64,000 nucleotides of DNA from assembly GCA_027603945.1 (NCBI GenBank), contig JADIIU010000062.1, positions 1-64,000 on the forward strand, written 5' to 3'. The translations under genes and the position numbers were made by a program. The DNA comes from Terramyces sp. JEL0728. Its lineage: Eukaryota > Chytridiomycota > Chytridiomycetes > Rhizophydiales > Terramycetaceae. Of this stretch, positions 45,401 to 57,698 are shown one piece after another. The first letter of the stretch is position 1, and every line of letters begins with the position of its first letter. The notes beneath the pieces were generated by a model. The model was given only the letters and a program-made list of their open reading frames with translations. It was not told the DNA's origin and did no database searches.

Positions 45401-46935
45401 ATTTTTCGTTTGCATTGGCGCTCACAGATCTATCCTGATATTTAAATAATAAATACATCAAATTTTAGCTTAAATCCGCGATTATGAAGCTTTGATATCC
45501 GATGGATTTGGATGGTTTTTGGCGAGTCTTTTGATGCAACTCTTTTAATGAATTTCTTGATTTGCTTTTCACAATGGCCAACCCACTGTGCACCTTTTTG
45601 CTCATCTTCAAATCGCACGTTTCCTCCTGTTTCCAATTCCAATAATAAACATCTAATCGCTTCATTGCACTGCTCCGTGATAAGATACTTGATTGAATCC
45701 AACCGCTCAATTAATTGGTTTTTGTATTTGTTTTTAGTTTCCACAACCACGCTCATGGTTTTTTTCATCATTTCCAGCTTTGGCACATTTGTATTCTTCT
45801 GGATTAATCCAACTTACTCGATTGTTCAACTTTAATGCCTGTGTATCCAAATACTGGGTTATTTTCGCCAATCTCGAGGATATTTTTTCGTATTCTTCCT
45901 CAACAAAAGATATGCTGGGCTCGGTAGCACTCTCTAGCGATTGTAACAAAAACCTACAGTTTCTCCTTATTGTAATTATCCTCATGTTATAATACCTGAA
46001 GATTAGTTCAGGTTACATTCTCTTCTTGACTATTGTCGCAGAAATCATTTTTCTAGAGTCCTGAGTGACATCCAAAGTATCAAACGAAATCAGCCGTGGC
46101 AAATGGTGTACAACGTTTGTTTGGTAATTGCAGAGGGAGCATATTGGGTTGTCAGAGTAATTTGGATCACTCAAACATAAATGCTCCAAATTCTTTAATC
46201 CAGACAAATGCAGAATCTCTCTGAAAGATGAGATTTGATTTCCAGCCAAATTCAATTCCTTTCATTAGCAAGCAAGTACTTTGAGATTTTTGCAGCAGTT
46301 TAATGAGTTCCCAATTGTTTTAATCCTGTTATTTCCTAGCTGCAGCGTTGTCAAGGAACTTGGAAACTCTAAACTTCCAATTTCAGTAATTTCTTGGTTA
46401 TGCAACACGTACCATTATCAGCCAGAGATAGCAATTCCAGCTGTGCCAGTGTACTCAACCCTTCCATTTTGGCGATACGATTGCTATACAAGAATAGTTT
46501 TTTTAGTTTCACCAATGTTTCTAATCCTGCAATCCTAGTAATTCGTGTCTCGCATATCCACAGCTGTTCCAGGTTCAGAGACGCTTCCAGCCCTCCAATC
46601 TCTCTAATATCTTGCGCAACAATACATAGAGATTTCATTGCAAGAAAATGGTGTAGTCCAGTTATCACTGGAAAGTTGTAGTGACACATATCAATCGATG
46701 TTATTTTATTTCCATTTGCCAGATACTGAGATTCGGAAATTCCGTTGTGAGAGCACTAATTTAAAAGTTTGTATACCAGGGCAAATAGTACTTTATCGTC
46801 TTTAAATATCCCTGTTCGTTTCGGCCTCCCCTTTTCTTTTTTGCCTCGTATTGCTGCAATATCCAGATTCTCGACTTCGGGTGGAATAAACAGCATCTGA
46901 TCCTCCCCTGCCGACTCTTCTTGCCCTACATACAT
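42497..46935 (-). CDS. LRRC9: Leucine-rich repeat protein LRRC9
   Basis: 1384 residues from fifteen exons; introns 46756..46776, 46393..46412, 46259..46279, 45996..46016, 45799..45817, 45435..45456, 44890..44909, 44800..44819, 44073..44093, 43769..43788, 43129..43147, 42979..42998, 42859..42878 and 42550..42569. Spliced length is an exact multiple of three. It matches vertebrate LRRC9 along the length: IVAQDIREIGGLE, LWICETRI, CSLCNYQTNVVHHLPRL, MYYNMRI, and near the end IDGKEVTNEERQRA. LRR arrays flank a charged central region. LRRC9 occurs mainly in ciliated organisms; its role is not well known. The 13th intron appears to end in TG, not AG. The N-terminal start is uncertain (46935, or 47052 adding 39 residues). 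Confidence 0.9.
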
Positions 46936-47089
46936 ATTTGGAGAAAGAATCGAATGGCCTTGAAAGAAAGACGTTACGTCATTCACGTCTCTCCCCGACA
47001 ATGAAGCTGCAAAGAGAACACGAATACAATCAATAAAGTGAGTGAATAGCATAAAATGCTTTATTATCGTTGCGAGGTCAGATGTAAAG

Positions 47090-48083
47090 CTAAAACTCAA
47101 GGGACATCACTGCCAATTTCATTGTAGATTCTTGGGATTTCGCTCCACCAATGAAACCAGATGCATGAATAAAAATACAGCCTTCGACGCCAGTAAGCTT
47201 GGATAATTCATCATCCCTAACTCCTCTCCAAGGTTCTGGCAGGGCTTTACGAGAAATAAACGATGACGGGGATTCGGCAACAGCCTAGGTTAATAGAAAT
47301 TACTTGTACTCTCCAGGCTGATGAAGTGTCCTTGTATAAAACATAGAGTGGCAATTCCGATGCCTTTACTTTATATTCCTGTTCGAGTTCATACAAATGC
47401 GAGGCCCAAGGACAGTATTGTGACAGTAAAAGGATCTTTCCAGATGGATGGACATCAAATCTAGTTTCAAGTGCTTTCACGACCAAATCTCGCGCTGGTA
47501 GCCATGATAAACCGAGATATTTTGCTTTTACATCCAATTCCTGTCCAGCCAATTCAACAGCTTGCAGGAACCTTTTGAGCAAGATATCATCACTGGTAGC
47601 TTCATTCCACGCTGGGTTCAATCGTCCGACCCTGGACGAAATGCAAGTAGGATCAGAATAGGCACATGGAGTATCAGAAGGGTATTGCATCACACCATTA
47701 TCTACGCCATCAAACATGAGAATCAAGTCATCATATATTTTCTGATATACGAAATCCAGTTGGGGATGATTCAATTCCCAATTCAACAGTTTTGAAAGTA
47801 CATTCTTTCCAAAGTGTTTGTACACCAGCCCTGCACTGGAGAGCTTTATATTGTAATCCTTGCCGAATGTCTCTCCGAATCCTCTCTGATGATGGTCGTA
47901 TCTATGGGTCTCTGGGTCGTATACTCCTCCGACATCGACTACGACACTTCCACTTTTAATTACTTCAGCGTCTCTGGTTCTGATAATCTTAGCATCCTTG
48001 TATTCAGGCAGCTGCTTCAACATGAATACTGCCAGTGACTCGTCTGCATGGAAAGTTCCAGAGTGTGTTACTATGGTTGTCAT
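47090..48083 (-). CDS. MYG1: MYG1 family DHH-type exonuclease/hydrolase
   Basis: 324 residues from exons 48083..47304 and 47284..47090 (19-nt intron). Motifs: THSGTFHADE at the start, VDVGGVYD, the DHHQRGFGE signature, FDGVDNG, and the C-terminal PEPWRGVRDDEL ... CIFIHASGFIGG. MYG1 is a 3'-5' RNA exonuclease with nuclear and mitochondrial pools in animals. Length is normal. No strong mitochondrial presequence is seen, as the conserved motif starts at residue 5. It is divergent with OST4 (38 bp apart). Confidence 0.94.
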
Positions 48084-48121
48084 TTGCTGGATTATTTTTT
48101 TGTAAATTGCAAAGTAAAAAC

Positions 48122-48229
48122 ATGATCACCGACCAGCAATTAACAGCTACAGTAAACATTTTAGGAGCCGTTGTATTTGGATTAATAATTGCATACCACT
48201 TTTTACAAGGATTCAAGACAACTTTATAA
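48122..48229 (+). CDS. OST4: Oligosaccharyltransferase subunit OST4 (35-residue microprotein)
   Basis: A 35-codon gene whose product reads MITDQQLTATVNILGAV then a membrane helix and AYHFLQGFKTTL. Size, the MITDxQL start, the single transmembrane helix and the YH motif match OST4 of yeast and animals, which stabilises the STT3 complex for N-glycosylation in the ER membrane. It lies 38 bp from the divergent MYG1 start and 64 bp from the convergent INO1 stop. The frame is open further upstream, but the family start is clear. Confidence 0.9.
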   Translation: MITDQQLTATVNILGAVVFGLIIAYHFLQGFKTTL

Positions 48230-48293
48230 TAAAAAATTCTACTGCTTTTTCAGTCGTTCGCTTGCATACAAGATTCAAAACAAAAAGATTTAT

Positions 48294-49892
48294 TCAAAAG
48301 CAACGGTGCTCCAAAGCCATGTCAGATTGCGGGGCCATTCCAAGACATGCTCGGAGAATGTTTTCAATTGCACTTCTTTGCTTGGAGAGAGCGTTAACAA
48401 CAGGAGTGCCGGTTGGGACAAGCGGTGCTTTGAGCATGTAAGACAAAACAGACAATACTGGGTGGAAAGAAACAAACTTGCCATCAGTTTCTTCAGCAGA
48501 GTATGCGATACGGGTGAAAAGCTCGCACATGATAGTCAAGTCAAGAATGAGAGGAGATGCCAAAAGAGAATCTTCGCAGACATTGTAAATGGAGATAGTT
48601 GAACGTCCGCCCATAAAGATTTCAGAAACGTACTCGTCAAGGGCACGCTTGGAATCGCCAACTGAAGGACAGTACTTGATTACAACAATGTGATCAGGGT
48701 GTTCACCATCCTTGTACAAGATCTTGTTTGCATCAACCATGTCGTCAACAACATTTGATTTGGAGATTTCCTTAGAACGGAATTGTTGAGGTGCAGACAA
48801 ATTCATACCATCATTGTTGCCCAAGTGGTTGTAAGAAGTGATTGCAAGCGGTTTGATACCAGCATTAACAAGGAAATCCACCAACACTGACTTGAGTTTA
48901 GTTTGGCCGGATTTGAAATCGTCTCCTCCAACGAATACTTTTTTTTCCTCAGCAAATTGGATAGCACCAGGAACAAAGGTGTTTTGAGGACTTCCGTTGA
49001 TGAATGGTGTGTTTTCCATGATACAAGCCAAGGCAAAGATAGTGGATGGCGCAATTTCAGAGTGTCCTTCTTGCACGGATTTCAACAAATTGGCGGCAGT
49101 GTCATTGACACCTTCCAAAATATCAGAGTAGCGTTCAGTGTTTGCTGTCCATACAACAATAACTTTATCCAAGCCGTTGGTTTGTTTGAATTCTCTACAA
49201 TTAACTCTATTTACCTGATATCTTGTCTGATTTTTTCCAATTGTTCTTGCTTGGTACCATGAATCAGATTGTCGGCTCTTTCATTTTGGTTGGCAGCAAT
49301 GAAATCAGGATAGTAAATGGACGGCAATGGGTTCAATAAAGCCATTTGCTTTTCCAACTGTTTTTGCAAATCCCATTCCAAGACTTTAGCTCGTTGCATG
49401 GCGTCAAACAAATTAGCAGATGAAATATCCCATCCGCCAATTACAATGTCGTTTGGATTAACCATTGGCAACATTGAAGAAAATGGGACATGGACATCGT
49501 TTCCAGATTGGTCAGTCCCAATTTTAAAAGTAGACGCTTGAGTAATGGAGCCATAGTAGTTGGAGTTTTGGACTCCTTCCTTTGTGCGCCAAGAGAGGTT
49601 TTGCTTGTTTGCTAAGATAGAAGCAGTTAAAGTGGATCCGTTATTTCCACCCCATCCTACCATCATTAATCTACCATTAGAGAAAATCCAACCCAAGTTT
49701 TGGTACTTTTCGTTCAACCTTAAAGTTGTACTCCTTTTCCGTTGGGACTACGGTCATTCCAGAAGGAGAAACATTTACTTTGGCATCACGATAGACATAC
49801 TTGGAAGTAATATGGTCGTCAGTGTAGGAAACGTTTGGTGAATTTACGACAAAGCTTGTCGGTAATGAATTTGGAATAGAAGCTGGTGCCAT
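48294..49892 (-). CDS. INO1: Inositol-3-phosphate synthase
   Basis: 518 residues from exons 49892..49693, 49670..49215 and 49194..48294 (introns 22 and 20 nt). It converts glucose 6-phosphate to inositol 3-phosphate with bound NAD, the rate-limiting step of inositol synthesis. Seen: the NAD-binding [33 protein letters not shown], and the catalytic-region [20 protein letters not shown] segment and [12 protein letters not shown]. Length matches the family. Stop codon is TGA, showing that TGA is a normal stop here. In yeast this gene is controlled by bHLH factors; whether the bHLH array acts here is unknown. Confidence 0.95.
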
Positions 49893-50603
49893 TATTGATT
49901 TATCGAGGTTGTCTTTCTGGTGCAGTTGTGTGTCTTGATCCTCGGAATTGATTATGCGATGAATATAAAGAGTTTGAGACTACTTTAAAAATGCACTTAC
50001 ACGTACTGGGCAATTAAAAATTGGAATGCTTTCTCCTGTTGTTTTCTCTAAAGAGATAATTTGAAAAAATATTTTGGGGGTTTGAGTAGAGTCCGTATTG
50101 TGGCTTGACACCAAAGATTTTCCACCAATCATTGTGGAGTAGGGTTAATTTGCGAGATGAATTACAGCTGGTTGTGACTCTGATCCAAATATTGTAAATC
50201 GCCAGTTACACGAGTGAGTTTCATTGACTTTGGCAATTTGGCGCGCAAAATACAGTTATTGTCATACAACTGAATTAACCAATAGCTGTGTCTGAAAATA
50301 AGAAACGAAATCCTTTCGGTTCACAAGCAACTGTATTCATAGCTTCATTTAGTTGCCTGCCATTTAGATCGGCTTTCGTGGTGGGCCAACCTCACATTTT
50401 CAGATAACGTTATCAGTGGAGATTTTGCGTTAATAAGATTATTCATTTTTGCAGCATTTGATCGCTTAATTGCATTTCATCCCGATTCGGAATTGGCCAT
50501 TAGTGGGGTTAATCAAAGAGTAAACACATTTGAATGTCAAGTACCGCAGTGGCGGTTAACGGTCGGTGTTCTTCATTTAAACCCAACAAAGCTTGAAAGT
50601 TAC
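49893..50603. other. Divergent intergenic region between INO1 and carbonic anhydrase 1
   Basis: About 710 bp, the largest gap outside the bHLH region. The carbonic anhydrase frame is open back to about 50493 without an ATG. No canonical CACGTG E-box or gene was found. Confidence 0.35.
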
Positions 50604-51322
50604 ATGGCAACAGATTCGGATTTGATGGCAAAGGAGGATACGTCGTTGTATTTTCTACTTGAAGCAAACAAGAAATGGGCAAAAGCAATAGAAGATACCA
50701 ATCCAGATTTCTTTATGGAGCAGAATGCTGGCCAAGCTCCCTCCTTTCTGTGGATAGGCTGCTCAGATTCAAGAGTACCACCGAATCACATTACTTCTAC
50801 TAATCCTGGAGATATATTTGTCCATCGCAATATCGGCAACGCCGTATTGGCTCTTGATTTGAATGCAAATGCTGTTCTTCAGTACGCTGTCGATGCTCTG
50901 AAAGTGAAGCATATTATTGTCTGTGGCCATTACAAGTGCGGTGCTGTACATGCTGCTATTGGCCATAAAAGTATATTTTGTTTAATTTAGCTGGCTTGCC
51001 TATTATCGAGCAATGGATTGCACATATAAGAATACTGGACGCACAGTTCCATGATACCTTAAAGAGATTGCCGCCTCAGGTCAGGTTTGATCTAATGTGT
51101 GAATTGAACGCAATTACGAATGCTAAAAATGCGTGCTTGTCCACAGTTGTACAGAATGCTTGGAAGCGAGGCCAAAAGTTGGTTGTCCATGGGTGGTGCT
51201 ACAGATTAGCCAATGGGATAATTGAAGATCTGATGTTTGAAGTTGAAGATATACAGCAAGTTGAATATACCTTTGAGGCTGCGATGAAGAATGCGATCAA
51301 AAAAGCAGTAGCTACGTACTAA
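50604..51322 (+). CDS. Beta-class carbonic anhydrase 1
   Basis: 232 residues from exons 50604..50970 and 50991..51322 (20-nt intron). It interconverts CO2 and bicarbonate. Zinc ligands are visible as GCSDSR (Cys53, with the Asp55-Arg57 dyad) and CGHYKCGA (His109, Cys112), with the usual VHRNIGNAV loop and a C-terminal VVHGWCY segment. It is the shorter of a tandem pair; the intron sits at the same place in both, so they arose by duplication. Start chosen at the first in-frame ATG. Confidence 0.93.
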
Positions 51323-51668
51323 TAAATAATTTCTAATCTCATCTTGAACCACACCAGTTGGCACACTGCTATGATATTACTAGAGATGCCACATCGATAA
51401 AGTTACACAAGGCAAATGGGCTGGTTACCAAATTGTTTGTCGAGCAGGATTGATCAGCTCTGTAAAGTGTCACTGCCAGCTACTTTAGCCAGCAGTGCAG
51501 AGAGGCAGTCAGAAGCAGATGGCAATCGAGTACCAACTATCATATGTAAAATGAGAACAGCTGAAACAATTGTTTAATCCAACCTGGGGACAATGGGGTG
51601 ATTTTTGTTTTGAGCCAATCTGTTCTCTAGGTATTTAAAGCCTCAAATTTTTTTCTGAAACAGGAAGA
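51323..51668. other. Intergenic region between the two carbonic anhydrases
   Basis: About 345 bp; no coding frame or recognisable element. Confidence 0.3.
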
Positions 51669-52477
51669 ATGGTAGTTCAATCAAAGTATCAAATGCAGTC
51701 AGACTTGGTTAAAAGCCTAAGAGGTGTCATTTGCAATATATCCAACGAAATTGTTTCCCACCCAGAAAAGTATGAGGATTTGGTGAAAAACGGATCCTCC
51801 CTTTTAGGAATACTTGAAGCTAATAAAAGGTGGGCAAGGAATGTACAAAGAATAAACCCCGAATTCTTTCATAACCAAAATGAAGGTCAGCATCCTACCA
51901 TGTTGTGGATTGGCTGCTCAGATTCTAGGGTTCCCCCAACACACATTACTCAGACCAAGCCTGGTGATTTCTTTGTACATAGAAACATTGGCAATGCTGT
52001 GCATGCTCTCGACTTGAATGCCAACGCTGTAATGCAATATTCTATCGACGCTTTAAAAGTGAAGCACGTTATAGTTTGTGGTCATTACAAATGTGGTGCT
52101 GTAAAAGCAGGAATGGGAAAAAACAGTAATTCTTTCTAATTGTAGCTGGCTTACCCATAATTGAGCAATGGATTGCGAATATCAGAAATTTAGACGATCA
52201 AATTCACGAAACACTGGATAAACTGGACCATGATATGGCTTTTGATTTGATGTGTGAATTGAATTCCATCACCAATGCCAGAAATGCTTGTCTAACGCAA
52301 GTAGTCCAAAATGCGTGGAAGAAAGGACAGCCATTGACTGTGCATGGTTGGTGCTATCGCCTCTCGACAGGAATTATTGAAGACTTGAAATTTGAAGTAA
52401 ATAGTCCAGACAGGGTTGAGATTGCTTATCAGTCCGCAATCCAAGATGCAATCCAAAGAGCTGTAAATAAACCGTAA
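51669..52477 (+). CDS. Beta-class carbonic anhydrase 2
   Basis: 262 residues from exons 51669..52125 and 52146..52477 (20-nt intron). Same zinc ligands as its neighbour (GCSDSR and CGHYKCGA), preceded by a longer N-terminal extension of about 45 residues with helical character (SDLVKSLRGVICNISNEI). The extension is not a clear presequence. The pair is diverged well beyond the age of the 5.1-kb duplication nearby. Confidence 0.93.
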
Positions 52478-52616
52478 ATTATTTCATCTTGTGTTGCCAG
52501 CGATACCAAAATTTTTGCTGTGTGGCTGCGTCGAAACAAAATCTCAAATTAGTTTCACCTCACTCTACAAAATTACAAAGGATGGATCCTCAAGTACTAT
52601 GTGTTAATAAAAGCAA

Positions 52617-53171
52617 ATGATCCAGGAGAGGATGAAAAGGCCGCAAAATCCGAGTATTCAAACGCAGCCAGACTCTAAACCGCAAAGGAGACATGGACAA
52701 ACAAGGCCAGTGCGTGAAGTAGAATCACCACCGATAAGATTTGTTACAGGACCACCTCACAGAGACCATTGGAAGGTTATTTCAATTTAATTGCAGCCGG
52801 ACCATTTAGCACCAGAGTGCTCCCTTTGCGGACAAAAGTTTACATTTTTTGTTCGCAAACACCATTGGTAATTGTAACTAATATCCAGTAGAAGATGCGG
52901 AGATGTTTTCTGCAAAGACTGTTGCCATGTACTTGGATTTTTATCTTAGAATACCGCCAGATTAGATCAGGATGTGCAATTTCACCAAACAGGCATTCAG
53001 TCGAGGGTTTGCGATCCATGTTACAAGGAATCACTCATACCAGTATCCGCTGTAACGGAGGAAGACAAAGCCCAGGAAGGACCAGGTGATTCTTTATTTA
53101 TTCTAGTTACTATTGATATTAATGTTACAAAGCCAAATCCAGGTAAATTTGTTACTTACAGGTTGATATAG
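52617..53171 (+). CDS. Small FYVE zinc-finger protein
   Basis: 163 residues from exons 52617..52775, 52797..52867, 52889..52928 and 52950..53171 (three 21-nt introns). A basic, disordered N-terminus leads to a FYVE finger: CSLCGQKF, the RKHHCRRCG core that reads phosphatidylinositol 3-phosphate (split by intron 2), VFCKDCC, and the last pair CDPCY. The small insertion between the third and fourth pairs is longer than usual. It would sit on endosomes. The C-terminus is uncertain because two more GT...AG stretches (53086..53106 and 53142..53160) could be introns. Confidence 0.78.
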
Positions 53172-53589
53172 CTGAAACTCCAATGATGTCGGTTCCTTCT
53201 GATTGGACTTGGTCTACGTTTTAAATCATTGTATTTTAATTTCATTATAAATTAAAAATGTATTTAAGTTGTTTTATTCAATTGGTCAATCACCAGAAGG
53301 CGTGACTCGGATCGGCTTGCGGTAGTTGATTGGATGCAGCTAGTGAGAGTTCGGACAACTTTCCAAGAGTCATATTTGGCTATATATTACGCAAACGACT
53401 TGCTTTCTATTTTCACGCACCTTTCAGCAACATGCTCAGCAGTCGCGAAACATGGCTAGGTGACGCAAACATCAGAAAGTAGAGATATGCAGAGATCTAC
53501 TGCAGCTGGCCATCAATTATGCCATACCTATTCATTTCTAGTCGAGTTGATTTTCTCAATTTTTTTGTCCAAAAAGTCCTCAATCTCTG
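53172..53589. other. Intergenic region before the ARID gene
   Basis: About 420 bp, AT-rich at the left. No gene or motif that I can support. Confidence 0.3.
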
Positions 53590-56291
53590 ATGAGCGACTA
53601 CTCCTATTACCAGAATAATGGCCAACAGCAGATGCCAAAGATGGAGCAATTTGGATTTCAGAACAGCGTCAATAACCAGCAACAGCTAAATACACAAATG
53701 AATCAAAATCCAATGTTGAATCAGCAAATGAATCCAAATATGAACACTATGAACCAGCAGTTTTATCAGCAAGGCGACATGGCAAACAATATGATGTATC
53801 AACGGCAAGGAATGAACCAGATGTACGGAATGCAACAAAACGAACAGTAATATATGCTAACGCAGAAAAAACACTCAACGGTCTACCCCTTCGCAGGACC
53901 GTCCGCAAGGTATTTGAAGATTTATAATAGCTGAATCTGCTCATAGCTCTCCAAATTTAAACATGCTTCAAATGCAAAATCAGAGGCAGATGTACTATCA
54001 ACTTCAAAACCAACAAAATAATCAGAATATGATGTTCAATCAGCAAGGAAACCAAGCCGCTCAGGTAAACCAGCAGCCGAGTCCAGCGTTACAACAAAGA
54101 TTTCAGATGAATCAGCAGATACCTATTAATAATAATCAAACGCAAGGTTAGTGTTTCTTATTATAGCGCTTTACTATCAACAATTGCAACAGCAAGGTGG
54201 CCAGTTTAATCAAGGAGAGCAGCAGATGCAGTTTAATCAACCCAATTTGCAACAAAATCAGCCTGCAGCTGCCAATTTTACACAAAACAGCCAACTTGGA
54301 TTGATGAATCCAATGGCTGCCAATAATCAAATGGGATCAACTCAAGTCCCAGGGTCCTATTCACCCCAGAGTTTCATGAACAGTACGTGCTAATTGATCT
54401 AGATAATCAGTCGCCTGCTACCCCACAAGCACCAATGAATACTCTGCAGCCTCAAAATGTTGGAAATGTATATCAACAGACTCAGTTTGCGGCAACAGTT
54501 AATACAATGAATACTTTTCAAGGGCCTCAAGCTCAACTGAACGATCGCACTTACTTTGAAAATGCCTTCAACAACTTTTTGCGACAGCGAAATCCTGGCG
54601 CAAGGGTTCCACCCTTAGACGGTAAACCTTTAGATACATTTTTGGCGTTCCATGTAGTGCTGCAAGACGGCGGGTTTGAGAAGGTGACTCGTTGGCTGAC
54701 AATAGGTGCGAAACCAAAATTCCTGGAATGCGATTTGCCAGAAACTGTCGGTGGATACAAACCCAATGAATATTACAACTCTTCAAGCTGTATATCAAAC
54801 ATATCTGTTCCCATTAGAACAGTTGGTAAGTAGAAGTGCAATACAACGGCCTTCGTCAGCTCAAAGCAATCCAAATGCATCTACAATGTCTCCTGCAATG
54901 AATAATAATCCAGCATTATACAACAGCAATTATATGAATCCGCACCAAGTACCCAACATTCCCAAACCACAGCCTGCACCCATAGTAAAGGCACCACCCG
55001 TTATTCCCGAAGCAAAGGTTGTACCGCCAGAACCTATCGATCCTGCGTCATATTTTCCAAAAGCGCTGAAACTACAAACTTTTGGAGGGGTAGATCTGAC
55101 TTTACTTGGTTCTGCGCTACACCGTGTTAGACCTGCAAAAGAACATTATGGTAATGATTGGCTAACAAAGCCCCCAAGGATCTAAGGAAAATAAATATGG
55201 CGCTCAAGTCGAAAATGCCATTGCAGGTGAAGTTTGCATTGGACAGTTTATCTATTTATTCTGCAGAATTCAGCTTGAAATTTGCTGAATATCCAGAGTT
55301 ACTAAATTCGCTGGTTTATCATATGGAAGATTGTCTAAAAAAGTCTACCGAGAACCGATCAAGCGATAGGTTCTACAAATACAAGGAATTATTTGAATTC
55401 GAATGGAACTCTATTTCACAGCTGCAAGACAATTCGGAAAGATCAATTGATATTCTGAAGAATTTGATGGAAGAAGCGACTTCAGTTGGACTGATATTAC
55501 GAAATGCAAGTATGCACCCTGAAAACCACGCCTTGATGTCTGGAAAAGGAGAACTTGTGAATATGCTGTTTTGGACACTGAACTTGCCCATTCCTGAAAA
55601 TATCGCCCAGCTAGACAAGAGCAATAGTACCGCACTGTTGTCGTATCCAATGTTCCATGTACTGGAGCACCGCAAAAACGCAGTAATTATTTTATCAAAT
55701 ATTGGGCACAATGTCACCGTTCCTAGCGATAAATATGCCCAGTTGCTAATTGATGTGTGTACAGATTTTATTTCAGAAGTCAACACTTACTATGTATATC
55801 CAGCAACAGATTTGCTGGCAAGGGTTTTACTGCAGAGTGCTAACCAAATATTAATTGGATCGTGCGGGAAATTGCCAGAGCTTGTAAGTGTCCTTTTGAA
55901 GAATTTGCCTTGGAATGTGTTGGCAATAGATGCGCAACCTAGTCAACTTGCATTGTGGGAGCTCTCAATGTTGAACCTAAATTCGATAATCGGGCTGGCA
56001 TCTGTGGAACAAAAAACGAAAATTATTGCTATACCCAGCTTGCTGAAAGTGTTATATGTCCTGTCGAAACGGCCTGCTATCCAATATGGAGTTCCTGCTG
56101 AATTAATAATGCAATTTTCAGGGATTAGAGAACGATCATTTAGAACATATCTTGAATGTATAAGATTTTCTGGAAGACATTCTAAAGATATCGAGGCTGA
56201 GCTCTTACAACGAATGGTAACTGCGCAAAAGGATCAAGAAACTTGGTTGGTAGCTCAAATATTGGAATTTCTGTCAGATTATGGTGAATAA
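53590..56291 (+). CDS. SWI/SNF chromatin-remodelling subunit with ARID domain (SWI1/ARID1-like)
   Basis: 859 residues from seven exons; introns 53847..53865, 53910..53930, 54147..54166, 54383..54402, 54684..54705 and 55151..55170 (19-22 nt). The first 290 residues are Gln/Asn/Met-rich and disordered. An ARID DNA-binding domain follows (about 290-380: FLAFHVVLQDGGFEKV, NSWNAICQKL, LQAVYQTYLFPLE). After a proline linker the C-terminal half is helical, ARM-like, as in SWI1 and ARID1 (LRNASMHPENHALMSG, RKNAVIILSNIG). It would be a nuclear BAF/SWI-SNF subunit. Introns 1-4 lie in the low-complexity region. Confidence 0.88.
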
Positions 56292-56344
56292 ATCAAATAA
56301 AACCAGCAAAATACTAGATTAAAAGTGAGATTATTCTATTTCTA

Positions 56345-57627
56345 TTACAAGACTTCACAATTGCCGGTGCTGCATACAATCATTTCATCGTTTTCCTTCA
56401 AAGCCAAGTCATACATAGAATACCCAGGCTTATCGGTGACTTCTTCACAATCTAGCCATTCTGGCACCCCTATGTTGCCAGTTTCATCATAATCCAAGTA
56501 TGCTTCAAGCAACACTAAGCCTTGAGAAGGGCTCTTATAAATATCAAGTTGATAGTATCTGTCGTTGAATAGGAAACATCGGCGCACCTTGTTAATTGGA
56601 ACTCTGGTTGGATCCACTTGAGTACGCAGCGATTCAAATTCGCGAGGATTGATGTTTCTTCGAATTTCCACGCGCTGCCCGTTTTGCGGTGGATATCTAA
56701 TAGTAGAGTTCGAGTGCACAGTGCTTGTACCAACTTCGACACGTCTACGTTAACAACGCTTACCTTCTAATTCTAGTTTGAGTGCCATCGCCTTGAGTAT
56801 TCACTAAATAACGGTGCTCAACAAGGAATTCTCTGTATTGCACAGGGAATGACATTCCAAGTGAAAAATTCTTGACCAAGAATTTGTGTTTCTTGACTTG
56901 CTTTCCGTATCTGTTGGAATCAGCAGTCAGTCCCAATCTAGTGGACACAGCCTGCACTACTCTGTCGCACTTTTCCATGAAATTTTGGACAGACACATTG
57001 TCAATAACCTGCAACGATGCATGTCCAACCCAGGCACTCATGACAGCTGAATCGAGTGCTCTTGCTAGCTCTAATCCTTCAGTTCTGGTGGAATTGTTTT
57101 CCAATGAATAAAATGATTCCGCACCTTTAGCTGCTGTAACCAAATGAACTACGCAGTCGTAGCGATGATCACGCCTATATTAACCAGCAATTACAATGCA
57201 ACCTCATCTAATATTAGTTAGCTATTACCTAAATGTAACTCTTCCAGCATTCTCAGCCAGTCCTCACGCTTCATATACGCAGAAGGATCCATGGAACCTC
57301 TGTCACAGATAATAACAGTCTTGATACCCCTCTTGCTGTTCAATTTTGCAAGTTCACGATAGGTGTTTTCAATTTGAATCATTACAGCCAGGATTGATTT
57401 CTGGAATGAATAAGCTTGGTCTTCTTCCATGTCTGGAAAGTGAACACCGCCGCCAAATAGAATTGTTGCAGTTTCTGGAACCCTGTAGACTCTCCAGCCC
57501 AAACTTTCAAATAAACTAGGTGAGATAAATTGTACTCTGAAAGAATCGAGACAGAGGAGGTTTTACCACCACAAGGCCCTCCGGTGAGGCAAATAACTTT
57601 AAAAGGAGCAGGAGTTGTAGCTTGCAT
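56345..57627 (-). CDS. TRPL translocation defect 14-like ATPase with CYTH-like domain
   Basis: 400 residues from five exons: 57627..57536, 57515..57229, 57195..57207, 57174..56764 and 56744..56345 (introns 20, 21, 20 and 19 nt). The third exon is only 13 nt. An N-terminal P-loop reads GGPCGGKTS (residues 16-24), followed by FGGGVHFPDM, the CDRGSMDPSAYM motif and YDCVVHLVTAAKGAE, all typical of the AAA_28 family found in ttd14. The C-terminal half resembles the CYTH triphosphate tunnel fold (EIRRNINPREFESL). In flies ttd14 binds GTP and phosphoinositide and acts in trafficking; the role here is inferred. Confidence 0.85.
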
Positions 57628-57698
57628 TCTACCGACTAAAAAGAAAAAATATTAATTTTTGCTTTTTCCAAAACGGCTTCAATTTTATTAACAAGCTT

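Noticed and set aside
46936..47100. N-terminal extension of LRRC9 reaching into the MYG1 stop
   Set aside because: The frame is open but overlaps the neighbouring gene and has no similarity; the ATG at 46935 was preferred, with 47052 as the alternative.
53086..53160. Two extra GT...AG introns at the end of the FYVE gene
   Set aside because: They are possible but splicing both leads at once to a stop, and the unspliced frame ends normally at 53171.
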